Source: Echinococcus granulosus | Lineage: Eukaryota > Platyhelminthes > Cestoda > Cyclophyllidea > Taeniidae | Direction of reading: 5' to 3' | Assembly (NCBI RefSeq): GCF_000524195.1 | Contig: NW_020170415.1 | Coordinates: 435,155-499,154, forward strand | DNA: 64,000 nucleotides | In this document: positions 22,601 to 37,600 of the stretch, piece after piece | How the letters are laid out: each line of letters starts with the position of its first letter | How positions within the stretch are numbered: position 1 is the first letter of the stretch | Position numbers and translations under genes: made by a program | The notes under the pieces: generated by a model | Database searches by the model: none | What the model saw: the letters and a program-made list of their open reading frames with translations, nothing else | What the model was told of the DNA's origin: nothing

Positions 22601-25600
22601 ATAAATAGTAAAAAAGAACAACATAGTTGCTTGGACGAAAAGATGGAACTCATCGCTTCTGTTAGCATCACCTGAAGTGCGAATGACAGTGACAGACGCT
22701 AGGATTAAGTTTGGAGATGGAACTTGTGATGAATGCTTTTCAGTGAAAAGGCTGATGAACGAGGGAAGTAAAAGAAGCAAAACGCGACTGCTTTTGTGAG
22801 TACAGATCACAACTTGTGTCGGGAGTGAAACCAGACATTGTGGATGAATGTGACAAGTAGATTTAAGGTCTTAGGAAAAAAATTAAGGGGAGGAAAAGAG
22901 TAAGGGGAACGGTTCTAATTTATCGCTTTGACTCCAAAACACTAGAAGACTGTAACTGGTGTTTAAGGCACACGAAACATGAGAGAGCACTTACAGTCTC
23001 CAGTTGGATGGTGCTGATGCAGGGTGTGTCGTTGTGGATGTTGCGACAGGCAACATAGCACATCATCTCGGGCGTGATGTCTTCACCGCGGGCCAGGGAG
23101 CACTCCTGCCACCCGGGTATGCGCTCGCACACTGAGCCCAGACACTCGCCCGATTTGCAGATCCGCGTATGATTCTGACAGAAGGGGGAAACAAACAACC
23201 AAACATGAAAGTCATTCATTTTGCATTCTCATTGCAAATGCCTCCTAATTCGTAAGCCGCCTGCTTTCAACGACTTTCTTTACCGTCAGTATCCTTCTAG
23301 ACCCCAAACGTTCTACGAATGTCCTCGCCTTGGCACGAGATTGGTACCCTACCTACGACTGTTAATGTGGAGACAAGAGTTGATCTACCGAATTGACAAA
23401 CCAACAAACACTCCTACATAGGGAATGAGAGGACATGCTCTGTACTATAATGCACCCTATAAGTAGGTATGCTATTCTACTCATTTTATTTTAACGAGGA
23501 AAATCGACAACTTTTAATACGGCGCAAGAGCCAGCTTATTTTTATACAATCACTAGGTTTGAAATATCCAGCTTAAGGAGGAATTAAACTAGCGATCGTC
23601 AGAAGACAAAGTATCACCCCTCAAGGATTGTCTGCTTTTTTGTCTTCACAGCACAAAGCTGACGAACTATACCATCGTATGAGGTATGTGTAATGCGTAG
23701 TGAACTGAAAAGTGCCCCACGACCCAGAATATGGGTCCGAGGTCGGTTGCTAGATTTCATAGGCTTCTAGAGGCACTCCATTTTACCTCAGAAGACTTTG
23801 TAATGCATGTACTTCTAGGAGAAACTTGGTTCTGGGCGTACATATAAAAAAAAACGGAACACCCAATAAGCCCACGTTACACGAATAGGACCCATGGCAA
23901 AGATGTGATAGCAGAATATTATTCTGTGATGGTTTGGTTAATTAAGTTCCATTTATCTTTCTTAAAAAGCATCATGACTCCTATTCAATCATTCCTAACA
24001 GGCAAGCATAAGTTGCATGCAATCCTGTTTGGGAGGGACCGCTGGCCTGGCAGCAGATTACTGGTGTTCATGTCTAAACCTGCACCAGTACGGCGAAGGT
24101 CATCTCTCTAAGGTGAGATTGAATTCGTTTTGACACCTGGTACTGCCACAAATAGAGAAATCTCCGTAGACCAGGTTCAATTGATAAGATCTTCGTCAAA
24201 AATCTAGTTAGTGGATAAAAATTAGTGGGTGCGGTGCTGTCTATACTCAGATAAGCTTTGAGAATAAATTTAATGGGTAGAGTTAGCAAGTCGGTGGCCA
24301 CAATGAGGACGGCGCACTGGTCAGTTATTTAACCGAAGTCTGCAACAAGGAAGCAACGTCACTACCAAAAAGGACTGAAAAGGGTTCATTTTGACTTTTT
24401 ACCTATTTTTCTCACGTTTTACCACTTCTAATACAGTTTCACAAAAACGATTTCAAAATGAAATCGATTAAGGTTTGGTTAAGTCAGAAATTTGAACTCT
24501 TTTATTTATGAAAGCTTTTTTATTACCTTTTTTACACTAATGTTTCTATAAAAGATTAAGAAGAAGTTTTTATGTGACTACTTCAGTCAGAAAAGTCCGT
24601 CTCCAATGCACTTTAGTCGACGAATTGCCCATAAAACTTACACAGGTGGCAAGTTTTACTGCCGTGCAAGTATCATGGAAACAAATTTGAATAAGGCATT
24701 TTTGACATTAAGAACATCGTTTTTCCACAAGTAATACAGCTTAACACAAATATTAAAACGGAATCAAGATTCAAAATGGGATAAAGCCAGAAGGGCACCA
24801 CTCACCATGCATGGAGTCCCATCCGGAATGTTTACAGGAGGCGGACACTGGGCACTGCTGCCGGAGCAGTAGGAAGCCTTGTGGCACTCACCAGCACTTC
24901 TACACAGGTGCTTCGAGTCTCGGTACTGGCACTTCGACGTACAGCACTCACCCGCGGTTGGCGAACAACGAACCTGCACAAGATCCCAGTTACGATGGTT
25001 AAGTAATCGGGACATGGGAAGTGCAAATCTACCTTAACGGTGGTGTTGCCAACATTGGCGAACTTCTTCAGTTTGCAGGGTTCCTTGGAGTCCTTGGGAT
25101 AGCAGCAGACGTCATCACAATCCTCACGAGTGAAACCGCAGTCGCACTGTTCACCCTCCTCCGTTAGCCGATTCCCGCAAAACGAACCATTGGAGGTAAA
25201 AAAGCAGTTGGATTCACTCTGGAAGAATAAGGTAATATACATCATGTAACCGAATGACATGCGTCTTTATGGGTACTCGTGATTCAGCCCACACAGTGGT
25301 GGCCTAGAACCCTCTCATAGAGTGTGTAACTACTTGAGTCTCTAGCCTCCCACGATTCAAAATCTGTGATGGTGATATGGGGTTCTACTTAAGGCACTTA
25401 TGCCAAGCTTCCAGACACCTATGTTTCACCACATCTTCAGCAATGCGCAACAGTGATGGCAACGTTGGCAAACCCATCCTGAGAAAAAGGTATTCTCACT
25501 TTTCATCGGCTTAACACTATCCCAAAAATGTCAAAAAGGTGAGACACAGGGCGTGCATGACTAAATCTGCTGAGACCAAAACCCGAGAGAACTTATGTGC

Positions 25601-28600
25601 TACTCTTCTCATTCACCCGCGGTAAGACTGCTGTAGTAGTAACATTTGGCTATGCCCATTTTATCCATCCTTTTGTGCATTGACAACAAGCCAACTTCCA
25701 TGCCGGTGTGCTCCATTACACCTTCAGGAATAGATCAAACGCTAGTAGCGAGTAAACCTACTCCGAAAGAGCAACAATCCTCACTTCACCAGATGGACAC
25801 AACGCTTAGATGCCACTAGAGGATGCCCAAAGGGCTACTGAAAATCCATCAACTTTCGGCAATCCGTTTACAGGAATAACCTCAGGTACAACAATAAAGC
25901 TACAACTCACCCTCGCCTACCATATAACGGCAGAGGTAACGCAGACAAACTCCAAGCGCTTACCTTGAGAACTTGGTGCAATAGACGGGCGATGGAGTTA
26001 ACAGAGCACACAGAGAACTTGTTATTGTTCTCCTTGTCACCACCAGTGGCACTGGCGAACATAATGTAGTTACCCTTGGGATCGTCCACCGAGGGCAGAC
26101 ACGCAGGTGTTTCCTCTTTGAAGTCGTCATCGTGCTTCGCTCCCAAATTATGCCCCATCTCGTGCGCGAAGGTGAGCTGTGAGATCTTCATCGACACCTG
26201 TCCCGAAGGAAATCACAGAGATAACGAAGCAGCTGCAGAATTTATCGTTATCAAAGACAACGATGCTAAACAAATCGGAATTTTCAGTGAAATTGCAAAA
26301 CTGTGCATTTTTAAGGCGAAGCTCGAGCACTGAAAACAGAGCAATTACCGAAATTTGACTGTCAAATGAAAATTCTTAAAGACTGCTGCATCACTGCAGA
26401 CCGAGTTTTCTATAGTGAGATAAAATTTTTGGACTCAGGTATGAGCCACTTTTACCCTCCACTAGGAAAATCTATTCCACCAACCGAGGAAGGGATGATT
26501 TGATAAATTGAATAATTAAAATGTTAGAGATAAAAATATCAAAGTGCAAGAGCTAGTTAATCATTACAGCTAATACTAGCTGTAGATGTCAGCTATCCGT
26601 ATACTAGAAAAAAACATGGTATGCATGAGATGCAGCTTAGAGAATTGTCACAGATTAATACTCGGCGATTTTTCTACATAGTAGACTGAATTTTCAAAAC
26701 TATTATTAGTTCTTTCAACCTGAAAACAGAGATTCAAGTTAAGGTCACGTGACCGCGGCCTTCCACTAGATTCAATCAGTGGTCTGTGACAGGTTCCAAA
26801 AGTTGACGGGTGCAAAAACAGTCGACGCTTACCCTCTCGATTTGAGAGGCTACATTCGGTTGTGAGCTCTTACTAAAATCGAAAACTTCCAGGAAATGGG
26901 AATTGTTGCCATGGCGACATACAGGATAAACGCAAATACACTTGTACTCACATGGGCATGAAAACAAGATGGGACAATTCTTTTTCCACTTCTTTTGTTA
27001 AAAATAGCATCGAACACATCCTATTTCTATCCCATAGCCTAATCATTCAGGCGGATATCACTAAGTACACGAATGATAGACAAAGGAGACAGTTGGTTGT
27101 TTCATCGTGCCCCTAACATTTCCGGTATTAGGCTATTTAGCAGCACCGCTGCAAAGATTATCTTAGTCCGACTCATTATGAGCCAGTAATAGGGTGATGG
27201 TTTTTTGCTTGTTAAACTCCCGGTTTTGGTAACGAGGCCCTTAGGGCCTCTGCCACTGTACCTCCGCCAGGCCTCCGGGCCATGCCAGAAGCTCTAAGGC
27301 GGTGGGCACTTTAAAAATGGATATTCTGTCCAACTACAACACCCTCTTTCGCTAAAAAAGCATGCACCCTCACTTACCATTGCCTGTGAATAACCGCACT
27401 CAAAACGGATGTAGAGTAGGGGAAGGACAACGCCTACAGCGTGGCTTAGTACGTATTTGATTGATATCAGTATAAGGCATTTTTGTTGATTGGTTTCGGC
27501 TCTTTCCTTCACATGATATGATAATCTAAAACGGTGACCTAAAGTGAGAGAGCGAGTGAACCTCACGACCTCTCACTATGGAATACGTAATCGTCACACA
27601 TTTCCTGCACTATGGTCACCGTTATTTTTGAGGGATACCATGACTATTCAACAAAGGAAACCTTCAGCACATCTTTTCTCGCATCAGAAGTCTCGTTAAA
27701 ATTATGCAGGCAACCGGACAACAGGAACTTTTAGCTGGTGCCATTTACGTGAAGACCTTGTGAAATCTATGCAGACGCTAGCGTAATCCAGATGGCAGAC
27801 CTAGTCAAGACAGATCTAGTGGAGTCCAATTTTCACGAAACATGACAAAGTAAACAAACTCCTTTGCTGAGGATCTGACCAATCAAAAGAGCTTCAAGGT
27901 GCTCATCGCAAGGGTAAAAAAAAACATAATTGCTTTCCTTTAATTCATTCTTTTTAACGATGATCTTATCTCCTAAGTGTACAGTCTCAATCTCCAAATT
28001 GGAAATCGTAAAAGTTACTCGTAGATCTACGGATGAAACCGAGGCCAAAATCAAAGTGATGAGGCTCGCAATTGCCACATCAAAATTCATGCAAACTAGC
28101 TTCATCGACCCAAAGCTTTTAAGCAGTTACCGCCTCCTCCAGTTAACTACTCCCATTTTATCAACCATGGAGTGATCCGATAATCACCCCACCAAGCTAG
28201 TACGAGTAACTAGTCAAGTGTTTTCAAATTTGAAGGTTCCTTTACAAGAGCCAAATAGCAGAATTTTCAGCCACTTTCGGTGCAGACTAAAATGTTCTAG
28301 CTTCGCGCAATAGTATAATAAACTAAAATAGCGCCTTTGTACCGCAAAATAGACAAAACTCCTGCCTCTGTGGTAGGTTGAACCGGTAGTTCAAGGCAGA
28401 CACCATAGAAATTACATTTAGAAAATAGCTTATCAGGACTCGAGACATCGTCCGATGTTTCTCCCTCGCATTGGAAATCTACTGTCGAATGCAGACAAAA
28501 GGAATTTTCACACGGTGTCTTCCATGGAGAACGCTGAGCAAAGCCCTCTGGAATTATTGCGGGCACTGTCTATGTACGGGGGACGTTCACAGCCTCAGAG

Positions 28601-31600
28601 AGAGAGTCTGCCTCAAAATTTTACACTCTTCCATTTCCGGACATTCAAACTTTGTTCCGCGCCCAACTTCCTTATGATGGTACTAATACTGCGTTTGCTT
28701 CCAAGGTCATCCAAAGGCTATAAAAGAGCGAGAGTATTGTAGTTTATGCATGCGCGGTACACCGTCTGTTTCTATCGGGCGGGGCCACTAAGGTACCTCA
28801 GCACCCTGGTTTTTCTTTTGCCTCAATTGAGGTCGCCAGTGGCCTACAGATCGTCCAACCATGCAGGGGCAACACTGTCAGCGGGGTCCATAAAACTATG
28901 ATGAGAGTATCACAAGCGCTACTTCTAAACTCTCGCAGACCGATTTATAATTGTTAGAGCTGAGGCTATTAAATTGTCATAGGGAAACAGCCATCGCTTC
29001 CGCTCTGCTAACGGCTTCAGTCGCACTTAAAAAAAAACATTAAAAAACTCAACAATAACAGAGTAAGGCACCAGACAAATATTCCCCAATCAAAAAAGCG
29101 CGAATTCAAAAAGGTTGGCGTCAAATTCAGGCGTAGAAGCCAATCGTCTGTACGGCTAAACAATGAAATATAACCTTCCAACGCTTCGCACCAAAAAAAG
29201 TAAGCCTAAGCATTATTTCGACACTCAAAAAAACGAGACTATGGACCTCAGACCTTCATGACTCACCCCTAGAATTTCAGGATTTTCTAGTGTTGAACAG
29301 ATTGAATATGCCTGTATTTACATGGAAAACTTAACGTCGGTTATACAAATTCATGGGAATTTTTCACAGGGTACCAAGAAAGGGTAAAAACAAAAAGAGG
29401 AGGGAGCAGCTAGGCAATCAGTCAAAGTCGAGATCCAATCGAAATGGACGAAAGATGACTGACGACAAGCGCTTCTCGCATACCATTCTTCCCAACTGGC
29501 TAACTAGTAAGAGGGTGCTTTCTCACACTGATAAAATATTACCAGAGTAAAAAGTCAACCAAGAGCAATAAACCATGATGCGTGAGTTAACCCTTCAAAA
29601 TAAAAAGTTGAAGCGCGAAAATGACTTGATTAAGCACGAATTAGATATAAGCACGCAACTGATTAAAATTAGGCAACCATTAATCATTCAGGCATTATTT
29701 GGGGTTTAGCATTTCAAAATCACGCGTCAATGCCTCAGCCGTTTCACCAAAAGGCGAAATAGGACATTAATCTTAGCGGCCAGACAGTCCGCCAGAAGCA
29801 CTAGGAGCACTTCGCCTTAACAAAAATTAAACATGATGAAATCCTCATGGAAAGACAAATTGTCAACAGAAATTCGTAAGTAAGACAGGTTAATTTGAAT
29901 AAAGATGACGGAGGCCAAATCATCGTATTGCCTTGTCCATAACACTCCGAAGCGTGACAAGTACCTCTTGACCACTATAGTACCCGTATGAGTTTTATGA
30001 GCTTTTACGTTTGGTCTTAATCTTATATAAAAGCAAGTAAAACAGTCCATTTTTCCGAGCATTTTAATTTACCTGGATGCGCACAACTGGTCCTCGTTTG
30101 TTAAAGAAAATGGAGAGGCACTGAATACCTCCAAAAGCGCATTCTGCAAAAGAATGACTGTGAATCACATCCCCACTTCCTAATAAAACAGACGATATTC
30201 TAGATTATTCATTCTATTATGCCAATTAAAGCAATCACGATTTTTGGACGAGCAGTACAAAAGCAACACCTCAGCTGTATTGTAAGATTAATTGACGTCC
30301 ATAACTAGATTCAGCAACATCGGCTTGACCGGGACTGCTAACGGACGATGATGAATACATTTTTATTGTAAAAATCCTTTGTCGATGCTTCACAGCAATT
30401 TTCAGTTATTTAACTTTTTGGGCAATTCATTTCCGATCGGTAGAACTATGGTTCCCAAAGAATAGAAGGAGGCTCTGGATTTTATGGAGTATTAATAACC
30501 TACGTTCTTTAGATCTAATAGCCAGTCTGAATGATTTTGATTTTGCTTTGCTCCGCAGCTGTTACATTACAGCGCTCCAGTTAAATTAGAGGTAGCATAC
30601 CACTTGAATAGAATCCGAGACTAGGCATATGGGGAGCACAACTACCTTTAAAACTACGGGAACAAGCAGATGCAATAAATCGTTTCCATTGACTATCATT
30701 TTAAACATAACGGAGAATTTTCGAATGGTTTAGATTTTAGTAGAATGCAAATATTTACTTGGTGTCAATGTAAAACCATCTCAATTCCACGAGATTTTTT
30801 GTCTCAGCTAAACATTTGCAATGGTTTCAATGAAAGCTCACAATCGACAGCGGACTTCCAATGGAAATGGCGAAAGAAGGCAGCCAATAAACACGAATTC
30901 CGCAGCAGAAAAGGTTGGGGATAACACCCCAACTTTCAATAAAAAGTACTATTTTAGATTAATTCAAGTGCGAGATGAAATGGACGAGAAGTAACCAACA
31001 TCAAGGGTTTTAGATAAATAGTACAATCGGGATAATTCCCCTGGCCGCATCGAAAGGCTGTTAGGCATTACCTTTTACAGTGTGAATATCTGACAAACAC
31101 AGATAAATTTAGCAACATCAATTTTGCTGGGATTAGTTACTGCTATTGGCTATTTGGTCTATCAACTAACACCTTTTAGCTAGCAGATGTAGTCTCTATC
31201 ACAGGAGAAAAGTGGCCAGTGGTGGAGCTATTGCGAATGTTTCATCATTTCTGGTTGGATTCTAACTTTATTGAAGCTATAACTTACTTTGGGATGAATA
31301 GTTGGAGACATGCCCAGATCTACACAAACGAGACGTGAAGACTATAATGTGGACCAAATTACCATCAAACACAATGCACCGTACATACCCTTGAAGTTTG
31401 ACATGAAAGTGGAAGTTAAATGATTGATCTTCACACGCATATAACGTTCCCGAAATCAAAACCAATGACCAAGTCATGTGAAAGGATGCGGTCATGAAAA
31501 TAAGCTCGACTAACCGAACAAATTAAACACATACCATACTGATGAGTATCTTAACTATACGAGTGTTTTCAGTCTCCCGTAAATTCACCCTCATTATAGT

Positions 31601-34600
31601 GGTACAAGCTTTGCCAGTGCAATCCATCCTTCCAGTTCTCCAAGCCTTCCCTCCCCCATCATCTACTAGTGCCTTCATAAACGATATGTAAGTCTCAATG
31701 CTATGCAGCGTAGCCTTGAAACAACCTGCGAGTAATAGCATTCGTTGTGTTAGTGCCATACAGTCTATGATCCTTAATGTCACTAGATCAGGTTTTGCGT
31801 CTCTGCGAAATAAAAAAAATTTTTACAAGACCTGTGGATTTCACTAATTTTACCTACTGGCAAACACTTACAGATGCTAAATCCCAAATATAGTCACAAA
31901 AGACTAATAATCGGGACTAAATATCCCTAGCATACACCAGAAGGCATGCTGCAACAAAACAACAATGTGCGAACCGACCTCCGCGACAGTGGCAAAGACC
32001 TCGGGTTCATGGCTCCAATGCTGCTACTCCGCCAACTGTAATAAGGATACTGATGAACGTGCAATATCTTCAATGAGTAACTTGAACATCAAAATAGCAT
32101 AATCCATGGCGTTAAAGAATTTAAAGTCCTAGTATCCGTCGAACTAGTCCTAACAGCTCCCGAAAATTTTGGCCTTACGCAAACCCATGCCTGTATTTCT
32201 GCGGTGCAGTGTGATAGCTCCAAATGTTACAGATTACATAGTTAAAAATTGGTATACATTTGGGTACAGCAACTGCAAAATTCAACCACAAAAAAGCATT
32301 AAAATGGTCGATAACCACCTCCTAGCAGTATGCGCTGCTATAGAATGATATTTGCTTCAACTATGTGTAGTGTTACCTATGGATGTAATGTCATAAAACC
32401 CTGTAGAATGAGGCCATATCCATAAATAACAGCTTTCAATGCCATACGGCCTGATGTCCCTTGATCAGAGTAGCATCTACATAAATCCCATGAGATCTTT
32501 TCGCTTCGTATTCACTCCATATCCCACCGTGTAAAAACTCGCTTCTTCCAGGTCATCTACTAGTTTTGATGGAATTTCACAATCGTAGGTGGACTTTCAC
32601 CGCAAATAGAGGTCAAGTGAAAGTTCTCAGAGGAGAAAGGGGATGGTAACTTTCACAGATTGTCGGTCGAATGCAAAGAAAGAGTACAATCACAAAATCG
32701 TGTTCTCTAACAGGAGGAACTGACACCGATAAACCTCTGCTAAAACCGTTTATAGCATGGCACAATATCTGGTATCAGCACCTGATCCGGTTTTTACATC
32801 AGATGAATGCGATGTGAAAGAATGATATTCACATCCCAAAAAACGACTACTAGAATTCAGTAATGCATATTAACCACATATGCCATAGGTCATCCGGTAG
32901 CAAAGTAGTTACGAAGGTGGAAAGCTACAGCAGAAAGATGCATGTTTTAGTAGTGCACAATTGAAAGGAATTTAAGTCAAACTTGAACTTAAAAGATACA
33001 GCCCTCTGCTGCATTTACATACTCATCCCAGTGTTTGTAAATTCCTAGTCAGCTTCAACATAGAAGGACCTGTCGGTACGACTATGCTATTCAGGGAAAC
33101 CCTGCTTCTAACCATCATTTGTCCTGGCCTCCAAAGTACGTAAACTTCAAAGTTACGAATATATAAGAGTGAATGTATTCACCGCCTCGCAGAAAAATTC
33201 GTCCCTTGTGCAATACCAACATAAGTTGCATCAATGACCGTGATGGTTCCGGCTGGAAAAGGAATCATCACAGCAAAGATAATCACGACAGACGTACGCC
33301 CAACTTTGGTAAGTTCAATATCAAATCAAGCAATTTTCCTATGGCAACTGAGAGCCCCACCGTAGCGCAACGCTTGAATTCTTCTGTAGATGAGAGCATC
33401 CGCCAGTTGTAGGCTGTTGCATACACGCATTAGCACCGCTGTCTGCAATCTTGATTAACGGTTTCCGGTCTGGACTGGCCCATGATAATATATACCAGCT
33501 ATATATATGCAGTTTGCCACGTCGAGTAGCATCGCGGTAGCATGCTATTTTATAGCTATGAAATTAGTGACGGTTTCAATTGTCCACCCCCTTCCCTTTC
33601 ACCATAGCAGGGAGGAAAACTTAGTTTTCACGTCCCCACCAATTGCGGCACTGTATTCACAGCATCAGAACAAAGTCCAATAAGGACAGAGAAACCTACC
33701 CTCGTGCCATAGTTGAGAAGCGTGACCACCCCAGTGTTGAGGCTCTTCTTCACCGTGTGGCTGCCCTCCCGCATAAGACGGTGCTTCTCGCACACCCCGC
33801 CTGAACCGCCCAGCTCTGCGACCCAAGCCAGGCCCAGCGTGCCGCCCGTGAAGTCTCGATAGGTGAAGACGTAGGCCAGGCAGAAGTCGTCGTGATTNNN
33901 NNNNNNNNNNNNNNNNNNNNNNNNNNNNNNNNNNNNNNNNNNNNNNNNNNNNNNNNNNNNNNNNNNNNNNNNNNNNNNNNNNNNNNNNNNNNNNNNNAGA
34001 TTGAGGAAGTTGGTAACATCGACGTTCTCCGAGCAGAAGGGGTTCTCGTGGCTGTAGGAGCCACGTGCCAGGCGAGGCAGAGGCGGTGATGACGCACGCG
34101 GCAGCGCCGAGGGCGGTGGTGAGGAAGAGGAGCGGCGGTGGTCATCTACCGATGATGAGGAAGATCGACGATCTGCGGGGGTGTAATTACGAGGCGGAGG
34201 GTGACAATCCTCTTCTGTGATATTGATCAATACCCTGTCCACACGGAATCCCACTCCGTGGTAGGAGTAGCGGCCCTAGAGAAAGGGGGGCACAAACGGA
34301 TTCAACCAAGGAAGCTGAGGCACAGCAAGTGCGGAAGAAGTAAAAGTCACGCACAAAACTGACCACTTGGAATATTACTGCAAAAAAAAACTGTTGTAAG
34401 GGTTTCAAAGCAAACCAAAGATGACTGAACAGCACCAGAGTGGTAGTAAAATGGAAAAGAGAAGCGAAAGAACGAAACTCCGGAAAATGTCCTACTTCCA
34501 GACAAACGTTTACTATCTGTGTTCGGGAGCAAAACATATTCCAATCCCGTGAAAGACAATCTACGTTAGTCTCTTGAAGCGGATTTATCAACAAAGGGCA

Positions 34601-37600
34601 TGACAAATGAACCCTGATGAAAACGCTTTCAATGTCGGAGGCATAGAGCCCCGTAGTGACTAGCTTCGCGTCCTTCCTCCAGAACAAGGTGTGTTATAAC
34701 CTCTTAAGTGCTAAAACCGACTGAATTTACGGTCATAAAGAGCGACCGAAGAAAGTTCAAGCGGTTTCTTTATACTAGAAGTTAAATACCTGAAGAAACC
34801 ACTTTATGATATTGAAGTAATCAACACTACAATCCATCAGCCCTTCCATTTCTTTTTTCCTCAATTTCATATCCTACTTCTCAACAGCAAGAAAAGGTGA
34901 TTGTCATCAACCGCAGATTAGCCCTCAGCAAGTCAACAATTCCCTCTGGAAGGCCAGTACAGCCCTCTGGGGACAAAGTAACGACTACCTTGTGTATTTG
35001 GGGCGGGTAACGGGTCATTTGAAGAGAACTAATAAAAATTTTGCTGAAATGGATTTTTATACAAGAAAAGCCACTTTTGAGCACAAGTCCGCTACTAACG
35101 GCGCGTTTTATAATTTACGTGACGGGGATGAAGAAATTGATATTCTTTGAAGCCATTTGACGTGAGTTTATACACATGAAACCCAGTTCGTCGGTAGCTT
35201 CTACAATTTTTCCTTCCTAGATGAAGCTAGAAAACAATCTTGTCCAACACTCGCGTTTTGGGATCAAAAACATTTATTTTCATCGATCATAGGGGTTACT
35301 TCCAGAAAGTGGTAAGCCAAGTAATAATATCCTATCAGTAAAACTGTAAGGAAAATACAAAACATGTAGGCACTAAATCATTCCCAGACAATTGCTTCAT
35401 TGGCGTCCCTAACTTTGCGAGTCTACACCATTGATACATTCCACTTCAACTTTTTCTGCCTTTCCACGTCAACACCATTGTCAGTTCACGTAGCAGTTTC
35501 TGAGTGCACACGAAATAGGTAAATTTTAAATCTATCTAGGGAATAAGAAAAACCTAGGAAAAACGAGATCTGTTTCCAGATAATTATCTTCGTCAAAGGA
35601 AAAATGTCACCAAAAGGTGGAGTAAGGAATGCACAGCAAGGGAGTGAGCTGTCCCCTTCTGCCAATTTTCGATCACAAAGATAAGGTAGGTGTAAGGAAA
35701 GTCTGAGTAGATAGTGATAAACTAAAAAATCCTCATTAGAAGTAGCAGAAGCACCCATCGCAAACCATGGGTGCATCGGTAACTGATCAAGCAAATTTTG
35801 AACCCCAAAAATTAATCAGTAGTGCAAAATCTGTAAGAATTAAACAGATAGCGGAAGGAGAGCTGTGTCGAAGGCTGTCCTCCTTTGCTGTAACGACGTG
35901 AAAAGGATAAATAATTACATTTCAAACAGAAACATTTTTCAGGAAAACCACAAGAGTTTGGTACATTGATTGGATAACGTGCAGCGACATAATTGTAAAA
36001 CGAAAATTTTCCCAAAATGATTGCCACCACCCATTGAAGCTTCATGAGATTTAGTCAGTAGATCAAAGCCGGTGGAACGACATGAGAGAAGAACTTCACA
36101 TTAAGCAGCCGAAAGTAAGCAGTAGAGAAAGGCAAAAAACTCTCAAGTTGAGAGCATGATCTAGATTTGAAAAAAAACCTTTTTTACTCTACCGCATCCA
36201 CCAAATCCTGAACTGACTGATTATCCCCATAACACCTCTGCTTCGGATTCTCTGATCTTGCTGATCGGTACAGATAAACCACCTGTATTACTGGTAGATA
36301 GGATGAAACAAACGCTTGATGCAAAGTGGACACTTCGTTATTAAGTAAACTTGTACTCAGTGGGACAACAGAAGAAAGGTTATTATTTCAGGAGAGAAAA
36401 CAAGCCATTAGCATACTAGCAAAAAGAGCGATTCCTTCCTCGATTGGCTAGGACAAATGCAAACTTTATAACAAATCAGAGAAGAAGTCCCATTTACAAT
36501 TCCACCAGATACATCGTCAATGGCAGTTATTGGCCAGTCGAGGCTAACGGCCAAATATAAAAAGGTAATAACGCAATGGAGGGAGGAAAAAAGTACCGGA
36601 TTTAGCTTACTGATAATGCTGCAAACGCAAAAGCATACGAAATGACACAAATGCAAAAAGAGACCCATTTTGCCACATTACTCTACTTGCTTGCAATGGG
36701 CAGAAGTCGCTCAAAGCAGATACAAAACACGAATTTCCTAAAGGTTAATTAAGATAAAGCACCTGGTTGAAATTACAGCTAGCAAAGCGATCATGGTGGA
36801 CCAAATGACCCAAGGTAGACACTACAATAATTTGATTATTTGTTTAGCTTTTCACTTTGGTGTCGTGGACACCCAAAGCCCCAACTTTGTGCTTCCACCA
36901 GCAGCCCACCATCCCTTCTGTACGTCGGCAATATATATTCTTCCCCCCCAAGTAGTCTTCTTTTCTCTTTAGGGGAGTCTCGGAGACACCACAATGGTGG
37001 CAACAGAAAGCGAACCCGACCCTAATGGACGACTACCCTGATTTTAATTCCTAAACCCCAAACCTTAAAATGATGAAGGGGGACGTCTGCTACGGATGGA
37101 ACAAGCTATTACGACGCCTAACGGAAGGGTTGAAAATGACGTTTACCTTCGGAAACTACCCCGACCCCATGTTCAGCAGGAAAGCCGTTAACACCTGAAG
37201 CGGTACTAGCCATGGTCGTGAAGCAGCTGGTAAAGTTCGTTACGAAAGTGTCTCCAGTACCTGTATGAAAATGTCAATGAAGTAAACACACGAGACCTCT
37301 CTTACCTCCTCACTAGTTGGATAGAACCAAGATAGGTATGGCTGGGCAGCAGTGAAGTAGGAACAACGTAGCAAGGCGGAATCGACGTGAAACCTTATCC
37401 CAATGAAGCTACTTTATACGCCGTCCTTCGCTAAATGACTGCGTCTAGGCCAGTGTTCCTACGAATAGCGATGAACATACGTGGTGGGCAGCACATTCCC
37501 TCTTCCCCCAATACAGTTCCAGAACAGGACAAAACTTCAAATTCAGTAGAATTGCCAAGAGGGAGCAGTGACGTTGCAATGAGACATCTTCACTGCACAC

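Larger units (their letters stand above)
26198..33699 (-). other. ADAM10-like intron 3 (7.5 kb, the largest)
   Basis: GT..AG ends in phase 0. Holds a truncated A unit (27207..27330) and an exon-like island on the - strand (31535..31725). The rest is AT-rich with no supported gene. Confidence 0.75.
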
